This document shows, piece after piece, positions 1-3,849 of a DNA stretch of 6,736 nucleotides. The DNA lies in assembly GCA_002717285.1 (NCBI GenBank), contig PBDF01000008.1, positions 53,151-59,886 on the forward strand, read 5' to 3'. The translations under genes and the position numbers were made by a program. The DNA comes from Magnetovibrio sp. GTDB taxonomy: Bacteria > Pseudomonadota > Alphaproteobacteria > Rhodospirillales_A > JABHCV01. Within the stretch, counting starts at the first letter, position 1, and each line of letters begins with the position of its first letter. The notes under the pieces were generated by a model, which was given only the letters and a program-made list of their open reading frames with translations, searched no databases and was not told the DNA's origin.

Positions 1-828
1 GATAGCTCTCAGGCTTTAGAGTGGATTCGTCGGGCGTATCAATTAAAGCCAAAGAGTGACTGGGTGTTTCGAACGATGTTTGATCTCGCTTGTCGCGTCG
101 GGTTATGGAATGAAGCTTACGATGTTATAGGCACAGCTATTCGAAAAAAGTTAGTAGATTCTTTAGAGGCAAAACACTTAAAAGCAGTTTTAAATCATCA
201 AATGAGTATAGAGGCAGAGTTATCTGGTGATAATGAAAAGGCACTAAAGTTATCTAAAAGAGCTGTTGTAGAAGAGCCAGGGTTTATTCCAGCACAGATT
301 CATTTGGCATACTTGTTTATGTCCTCAGGTAAGAAAGACCAAGCTATTAAAGTGCTAGAAACCGCTTGGGCCATTCGCCCACATCCTGAAATAGTTAGTG
401 CATATTGGCCTCTCTCCGACGCAAGCAACGCCTTATCTCGCATGAAGGTGGCTAATAAATTAGCGGAAATTAATCCGAAAAATAATGTAACAAAGTTGTT
501 GTTAGCCAAAAGCGCTTTTGATGCAGAATTGTGGGGCATTGCTCGTAAAAATCTTGAAGAAATAGGTGCTGCGGATGAACCGGTCACCAATAATTATTGC
601 CAGTTGATGGCACAGTTGGAAGAAGCAGAAAATTCAGATATGATTGCATCTAGGGAGTGGCTGGTACGTGCAGCTAGTGCCGAAGCAGATCCCGCATGGG
701 TTTGTGAAGATTGCGCCAATGTAGCGGATGTCTGGTCAGCTTTATGTGGGACTTGTTCTGGCTTTGATAAGCTTCAGTGGCGATGCCCGTCCCGTATTTC
801 TAGTTTAGGTGCTTTAAAAGAGCATTAA
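1..828 (+). CDS. hemY: HemY-like TPR protein, C-terminal part (5' end outside window)
   Basis: The reading frame is open from base 1 and stops with TAA at 826-828, giving the last 275 residues; the start lies upstream. The visible part is alpha-helical and TPR-like, with repeated helix pairs such as the ones around AEAELSGDNEKALKLSKRAV and LAYLFMSSGKKDQAIKVLE. Near the C-terminus is WVCEDC...WSALCGTC, a CxxC-x10-CxxC motif (bases 703-756) that looks like a rubredoxin-type zinc ribbon, followed by LQWRCP. This combination is typical of alphaproteobacterial proteins annotated HemY. These are inner-membrane proteins with N-terminal membrane segments (not visible here) and a TPR domain. The haem link comes from their position next to hemC/hemD; no catalytic role is established for this type, and it is not the HemY protoporphyrinogen oxidase of Bacillus. 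Another TPR envelope protein is possible but less likely given the C-terminal signature. Confidence 0.78.
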   Translation, partial: DSSQALEWIRRAYQLKPKSDWVFRTMFDLACRVGLWNEAYDVIGTAIRKKLVDSLEAKHLKAVLNHQMSIEAELSGDNEKALKLSKRAVVEEPGFIPAQIHLAYLFMSSGKKDQAIKVLETAWAIRPHPEIVSAYWPLSDASNALSRMKVANKLAEINPKNNVTKLLLAKSAFDAELWGIARKNLEEIGAADEPVTNNYCQLMAQLEEAENSDMIASREWLVRAASAEADPAWVCEDCANVADVWSALCGTCSGFDKLQWRCPSRISSLGALKEH

Positions 829-913
829 TCAAATGCATTAAATTTGGCTCATTCTAACAAATTGCGCTAAAAGGCAGTAAACTACGGAGCATCGACAAAA
901 ATAGTGATAAATA

Positions 914-971
914 AATGCCGACAGAGCTTCTGTACAAGGGCATTACATTACGTATGATCTTTTTCTTTTTG
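914..971 (+). terminator. Possible hemY terminator: nested hairpin with a distal T-rich tract
   Basis: AATGCC (914-919) pairs with GGCATT (939-944). Inside it ACAGA (921-925) pairs with TCTGT (929-933) across a 3-nt loop. A T-rich tract, TTTTTCTTTTTG, follows at 960-971, about 15 nt beyond the stem. That gap is long for a classical intrinsic terminator, so termination of the hemY transcript is an inference. The position, about 85 nt after the hemY stop, suits a 3'-end structure. Confidence 0.3.
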
Positions 972-977
972 TTCAAT

Positions 978-1043
978 GTATTTGAAAAATTATTAATCAC
1001 TAATCTTGTAATGAATTATTTGATAATTTCACAAATACTTTTT
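978..1043 (+). terminator. AT-rich extended hairpin followed by T5; possible terminator
   Basis: GTATTTG (978-984) pairs with CAAATAC (1032-1038). After a 2x2 internal loop, AAATTATTAA (987-996) pairs with TTTGATAATTT (from 1020 to 1029) with one T-G wobble, giving about 17 base pairs in all. The T run 1039-1043 begins right after the stem. The shape is that of an intrinsic terminator, but the stem is almost all A-T and the loop is over 20 nt, so its strength is doubtful. It lies between hemY and the tRNA-Thr promoter, so it could insulate the tRNA from hemY read-through. Confidence 0.35.
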
Positions 1044-1054
1044 CCATTAAAGAT

Positions 1055-1084
1055 TTGGACTACATTAGACCATTAGAGTATAGA
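1055..1084 (+). promoter_or_regulatory. Sigma70-type promoter of tRNA-Thr
   Basis: A -35 element TTGGAC (1055-1060) and a -10 element TATAGA (1079-1084) are separated by 18 nt. Transcription would begin near 1090-1092, about 8 nt before the mature tRNA end at 1099. Both boxes are close to consensus and the location fits, but no transcript data support it. Confidence 0.5.
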
Positions 1085-1098
1085 GGGATAAGTGGTTA

Positions 1099-1174
1099 GC
1101 CGTATTAGCTCAGTTGGTAGAGCACATCATTCGTAATGATGGGGTCGGGTGTTCAAGTCACCCATACGGCACCA
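1099..1174 (+). tRNA. tRNA-Thr (anticodon CGT)
   Basis: This 76-nt gene folds as a complete cloverleaf. The acceptor GCCGTAT pairs with ATACGGC, the D arm is GCTC/GAGC, the anticodon stem is CATCA/TGATG around loop TTCGTAA, and the T arm is GGGTG/CACCC with TTCAAGT. The anticodon CGT (1132-1134) reads ACG (Thr). The discriminator is A and the 3' CCA is encoded (1172-1174). All stems are perfectly paired. It is probably a single-gene transcript from the promoter just upstream. Confidence 0.97.
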
Positions 1175-1220
1175 CATGGACAAAATATAAATGTAGATAC
1201 AACGTGATCTCAGTCTTTAG

Positions 1221-1240
1221 GCTAATTATTTTAATTTTTT
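1221..1240 (+). terminator. Weak candidate terminator of tRNA-Thr
   Basis: AATTA (1224-1228) and TAATT (1232-1236) can pair across TTT, and the T run continues to 1240. The stem is only five A-T pairs, so this is marginal. It is listed because it is the only hairpin-plus-T-run I see within 70 nt of the tRNA 3' end. Confidence 0.2.
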
Positions 1241-1354
1241 AGTCTTCGTTGACAGACTCAGTACATGTTTCACAAGCTGCTGTTTAGGTGCTTTGCAAGA
1301 TAGATTGTAAAGCTAACAAGATGTTGTTTTCCTTTATTTATAGAGTGGGGTGGG

Positions 1355-1418
1355 TTGTAACAATTTACAAGGAAAAAAACATTTATTATGTTACTGCTTT
1401 CATAATTCTGAAACATAA
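1355..1418 (+). promoter_or_regulatory. Two dyads in the motA upstream region
   Basis: Two perfect inverted repeats lie in the spacer before motA. The first is TTGTAA-N4-TTACAA (1355-1370), compact enough for a dimeric regulator. The second is TTATGTT-N19-AACATAA (1386-1418), which ends about 38 nt before the start codon. I could not find a convincing -35/-10 pair or a sigma54 or sigma28 flagellar promoter here. A TTGACA at 1249-1254 has no good -10 partner. Role as operator or leader structure is inference. Confidence 0.3.
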
Positions 1419-1456
1419 CGATCACACATTTAATAGAAGAAAAGAAACAATATAAG

Positions 1457-2227
1457 ATGAATATAGATTTTGCGACACTCGCAGGCTTATTTTTCGGCGT
1501 TACTATTGTGACTGTTGCTATTATGTCTGGGTCTCCACTTAACATCTTTCTAAATTTGCCTGGTTTTATGATAGTCATGGGTGGAACCATCGCAGCAACT
1601 ATGATTAAGTTCCCCATAACAGGGGTATTTGTGAGCCTTCCACTTGGGCTTAAAGCTGCATTTTCTAATGATAAAACTAAGGCTAGTGATTATATACGAT
1701 TAACTATCAAGCTCGTTAAAAAGGCGCGAAAATCGGGATTACCTGCACTTGAAAAGGAGAGTGTTCCAAATGCATTTTATAAAAAAGGCATACAACTTTG
1801 CGCCGATGGCAAAGATGGCGAATTCATTCGTAAGGTCTTAGTTGAAGAAATTCAGCAAGAAATAAGACGAGAAGAGGTAGGCGCTAATGTGTTTAGAGCT
1901 ATCGGTGATAGTGCGCCCGCTTTTGGAATGTTTGGTACTCTTGTTGGCTTGATCCAAATGTTAAGTAATATGACTGATCCCTCCACTATTGGACCAGCTA
2001 TGGCTGTTGCAATGCTAACCACGCTATATGGTGTTCTACTTTCACAACTTATTGCTTATCCAATAAGTGAAAAATTAACTATGAAAATTGATCGTCAAAC
2101 TGCACTAAGCGAGTTAATTCTTGAATGCATCGTACAAATTCAACAGCTCCAGAACCCTACTGCTCTTAAAGATATACTCGAACCATATCTTCCGGGTAAC
2201 CAGCGTAAAATAGAAGAAGAAAGGTAA
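1457..2227 (+). CDS. motA: Flagellar stator protein MotA, PomA (Na+-type) subfamily
   Basis: This is the inner-membrane stator subunit that, with MotB, forms an ion channel and applies torque to the flagellar rotor. At 256 aa it matches the PomA family (about 253 aa). Four membrane segments are visible, near residues 5-23, 32-51, 150-171 and 180-203, with a large cytoplasmic loop between the second and third. Against Vibrio PomA (from memory) the key residues sit at a constant +3 offset: R91, K92 and E99 in the rotor-contacting loop, D151 and P154 in GDSAPAFGMFGTLVGL, T161, and the T188-T189 pair in MAVAMLTTLYG. These threonines and D151 correspond to residues tied to Na+ conduction in PomA, so Na+ use is inferred. 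The ATG is preceded by A/G-rich sequence but no clear Shine-Dalgarno. motB follows 5 nt after the stop. Confidence 0.93.
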   Translation: MNIDFATLAGLFFGVTIVTVAIMSGSPLNIFLNLPGFMIVMGGTIAATMIKFPITGVFVSLPLGLKAAFSNDKTKASDYIRLTIKLVKKARKSGLPALEKESVPNAFYKKGIQLCADGKDGEFIRKVLVEEIQQEIRREEVGANVFRAIGDSAPAFGMFGTLVGLIQMLSNMTDPSTIGPAMAVAMLTTLYGVLLSQLIAYPISEKLTMKIDRQTALSELILECIVQIQQLQNPTALKDILEPYLPGNQRKIEEER

Positions 2228-2232
2228 GTGGA

Positions 2233-2943
2233 TTGAGGAAAAAAGTGAGAAATGACGAAAAGTGGTTAGTCACTTTTGCTGATCTTATGTCTCTTCTTTT
2301 CGCATTATTTGTATTAATTAATTCTTTTTCTGAAATCGATGCTGAATCCTTTAAAAGGAATGCAGGCCCAATGTCTGAAGCATTCAATGGTAATGTAAAA
2401 GCAAGTGATATTACCTACACGGGTAAAAAAAAGAAAAAAGAAGTTGTAAAAGAAATTGAGTTAACAAAATTAAACAGTAAAAGTAAAACTCCTACAGACC
2501 CTTATTTACTCCTTGTTGAGCAAACAAAACTTCTAAAAATTTTGAAAGTCCGACTTAAGACTGAAATTAAAACAAAAAATTGGGTCGTTGCCATTAAGGA
2601 TGAAAGTATTTTCATAAGCATGCCTGGCGACACAGTTTTTTTATCTGGAAGCGCAAAACTTACTGATGCTGTTAAGAGAGCGCTTGATCGTATGGTTGTG
2701 GTGCTTTCTGAAGCAAGGGGTCCAATCCAAATTATAGGGCATACAGATGACGTTCCAATTTCGTCTACTAAATTTCCATCAAACTGGGTTCTATCTTCAG
2801 CAAGGGCGAGCTCGGTAGCAAGTCATTTGCTATCAAAGTCCCAAATCAAAAAATCTCGAATAAGTGTTGTAGGAAAAGCAGATACTCAACCTATCAGCAA
2901 CAAACGGGAAGAAAATAGAAGAATTGAAATTAAAGTTTTATAA
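2233..2943 (+). CDS. motB: Flagellar stator protein MotB, PomB-like, with OmpA-type peptidoglycan-binding domain
   Basis: This is the stator subunit that carries the ion-binding aspartate and anchors the motor to peptidoglycan. The N-terminal segment WLVTFADLMSLLFALFVL (residues 11-28) closely resembles PomB, with D17 equivalent to PomB D24. SFSEIDAESFKRNAG follows, as in the PomB plug region. A basic, A-rich linker (KKKKKE, residues 65-70) leads to an OmpA/MotB domain with IIGHTDDVPI (167-176), SNWVLSSARA (183-192) and ENRRIEI (227-233). At 236 aa it is shorter than PomB (about 315). The segment between ADTQP and NRR looks several residues shorter than in typical MotB. The start is ambiguous: TTG at 2233 has AAAGG 8 nt upstream inside motA and keeps a basic N-terminus, whereas GTG at 2245 has GAGGA 5 nt upstream. 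Translational coupling to motA is likely. No terminator is evident before the convergent tRNA-Ala. Confidence 0.9.
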   Translation: MRKKVRNDEKWLVTFADLMSLLFALFVLINSFSEIDAESFKRNAGPMSEAFNGNVKASDITYTGKKKKKEVVKEIELTKLNSKSKTPTDPYLLLVEQTKLLKILKVRLKTEIKTKNWVVAIKDESIFISMPGDTVFLSGSAKLTDAVKRALDRMVVVLSEARGPIQIIGHTDDVPISSTKFPSNWVLSSARASSVASHLLSKSQIKKSRISVVGKADTQPISNKREENRRIEIKVL

Positions 2944-3023
2944 GTTTTTAGAGCATTGAAGTTTCTTCCTACTGCTTGGATTTATAGAGGGTAATTTTTT
3001 TAGAGAAGGACAATTGTGGTGGC

Positions 3024-3099
3024 TGGTGGAGCCGAGGGGAATCGAACCCCTGACCTCAACACTGCCAGTGTTGCGCTCTCCCGACTGAGCTACGGCCCC
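3024..3099 (-). tRNA. tRNA-Ala (anticodon GGC)
   Basis: Read on the minus strand, 76 nt fold as a complete cloverleaf. The acceptor GGGGCCG pairs with CGGCTCC, including the G3-U70 wobble that marks alanine tRNAs. The D arm is GCTC/GAGC, the anticodon loop is CTGGCAG on stem CAACA/TGTTG, the T arm is GGGG/CCCC-type, the discriminator is A and CCA is encoded. The anticodon GGC lies at 3064-3066 (GCC on the plus strand) and reads GCC/GCU codons. It is transcribed toward motB and lies downstream of the TIGR02300-family gene on the same strand. Confidence 0.97.
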
Positions 3100-3109
3100 A
3101 GATATAAAA

Positions 3110-3137
3110 ATTGTCTAATGTGTCACTTCATAGGCAA
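3110..3137 (-). promoter_or_regulatory. Candidate promoter of tRNA-Ala
   Basis: On the minus strand, TTGCCT (plus 3132-3137) and GACAAT (plus 3110-3115) are 16 nt apart. This places a start about 5-7 nt downstream, just before the mature tRNA end at 3099. Each box matches consensus at four of six positions. The alternative is processing from the upstream TIGR02300-family transcript. Confidence 0.33.
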
Positions 3138-3161
3138 ATGCTTAATAAATGAGATTGGCTG

Positions 3162-3236
3162 AGCACTGGGGCAAGAAAACAACTATTCGCTATATTTTAT
3201 TTGGATTTTTAGTGGCCGTTGTTCTTAACTAGTGCT
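3162..3236 (-). other. Imperfect inverted repeat at the 3' end of the TIGR02300-family gene
   Basis: AGCACT (3162-3167) pairs with AGTGCT (3231-3236). Inside it AAGAA (3173-3177) pairs with TTCTT (3222-3226), and CAAC (3180-3183) pairs with GTTG (3218-3221), with an AA bulge and a loop of about 34 nt. The right arm overlaps the stop codon of the minus-strand gene. No T run follows on the minus strand, so it is not a classical terminator. It could be a 3' stabilising structure or chance pairing in A/T-rich DNA. Confidence 0.25.
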
Positions 3237-3642
3237 TGTCAGTATCATCATTAGTCACATTTTCAAAAACCTCTGAAAGTTCATCATTATCTTCATTCAA
3301 ATCCGATGTGTTCTCCATTAAGCTATCATCTAAATCATCATCCAGTTCAGATTCGAGATTATCATTTTCATTGTCTAAAACGCCAGTATCGAGTTCCAAG
3401 TCCTCATTATTAAGCTCAGTTGTAAAATTCTCTTCTTTGGCGTTTTCGGCTATCGGATTAATTTCACTAGCAATCACATCTTTGACTTTGGTATTAGTTT
3501 GGGATGTTTTCCTGGCCTTGGTTAATGGGATTTTATATTTTGCACCACACTTGGGGCAGATTGCAGGATTTTTATTTAAATCAAAGAATCGAGCTTCACA
3601 GCTCTGGCATGTTCGTTTTTTCCCAAGGTTTGGCTTCGTCAC
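3229..3642 (-). CDS. TIGR02300 (FYDLN acid domain) family protein, function unknown
   Basis: This 137-aa protein has two parts. Residues 1-40 form a small zinc ribbon, C12-x2-C15 and C29-x2-C32, with the family signature here as FFDLN (19-23) followed by KNPAICPKCGAKY. The remainder, from about residue 58, is low-complexity and strongly acidic, with more than a third Asp/Glu and no predicted membrane segment. This matches an alphaproteobacterial family of unknown function usually found beside aroA. The GTG start at 3642 is well supported: AGGAG lies 6 nt upstream (plus 3649-3653), and an in-frame TAG sits four codons before the GTG. An overlapping ATG is out of frame and reads straight into TGA. 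It diverges from aroA and precedes tRNA-Ala on the same strand. A nucleic-acid or protein-binding role is only a guess from the domain make-up. Confidence 0.88.
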   Translation of the reverse strand: MTKPNLGKKRTCQSCEARFFDLNKNPAICPKCGAKYKIPLTKARKTSQTNTKVKDVIASEINPIAENAKEENFTTELNNEDLELDTGVLDNENDNLESELDDDLDDSLMENTSDLNEDNDELSEVFENVTNDDTDKH

Positions 3643-3669
3643 ATCTGTCTCCTACACAAGCTATCAGAA

Positions 3670-3710
3670 TTTATATAATGCCAATTGCCATTTTCTCAGA
3701 GCTCTGTCAA
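3670..3710 (-). promoter_or_regulatory. Candidate promoter of the TIGR02300-family gene with a 10-bp palindrome
   Basis: On the minus strand a consensus -35 TTGACA (plus 3705-3710) overlaps the palindrome CAGAGCTCTG (3697-3706). No good -10 lies at the usual spacing; the nearest are GCAATT or CAATTG. An AT-rich TATAAA-like element is further on (plus 3670-3675) and would need a different -35. The region clearly holds the gene's control signals, but the exact promoter is unresolved. Confidence 0.33.
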
Positions 3711-3744
3711 AAACTAAAATACATTGACTCAGGACTATCTTTTT

Positions 3745-3775
3745 GTAGACGTTAGTTTAAGTCTACTATTTTTTT
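3745..3775 (+). terminator. Terminator-shaped hairpin upstream of aroA (possible attenuator)
   Basis: GTAGAC (3745-3750) and GTCTAC (3761-3766) form a perfect 6-bp stem with a 10-nt loop. The run TATTTTTTT (3767-3775) follows immediately, so on the plus strand this has intrinsic-terminator form. No plus-strand gene lies upstream within 800 nt, only divergent or convergent ones. It would therefore act on an aroA leader transcript or on stray read-through from motB. A TTGACT at 3724-3729 upstream could be a -35, but the matching -10 is poor. The dyad could instead be an operator. Confidence 0.35.
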
Positions 3776-3786
3776 GCTAAAGTCAT

Positions 3787-3806
3787 CATCTTTTTTTCTT
3801 AAGATG
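3787..3806 (+). repeat. Second dyad in the aroA leader
   Basis: CATCTT (3787-3792) and AAGATG (3801-3806) are perfect inverted arms around an 8-nt T-rich loop, 44 nt before the aroA start. Together with the hairpin 12 nt upstream it makes a tandem-stem leader. I see no leader peptide rich in aromatic codons. Any regulatory role is inference. Confidence 0.25.
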
Positions 3807-3849
3807 GCGTGAAAACTACTGAATTGTACTTGTTTTTGGAACTAATTAA

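Noticed and set aside
1249..1277. TTGACA as a motA promoter
   Set aside because: No acceptable -10 lies 15-19 nt downstream, so a promoter cannot be supported from the sequence.
1270..1617. Minus-strand open frame of 115 codons across the motA start
   Set aside because: Its N-terminal half is antisense to motA membrane codons and the rest is A/T-rich spacer. No Shine-Dalgarno or motif supports it.
1099..3099. motAB as a mobile island integrated at a tRNA gene
   Set aside because: I looked for a copy of either tRNA 3' end inside or at the far side of the interval and found none. No integrase or transposase is present, and both tRNAs are intact.
3236..3727. Plus-strand open frame of 163 codons, serine-rich
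   Set aside because: It is the mirror of the acidic, Asp/Glu-rich coding sequence on the minus strand. The serine-rich composition follows from that, and it has no ribosome-binding site or recognisable domain.
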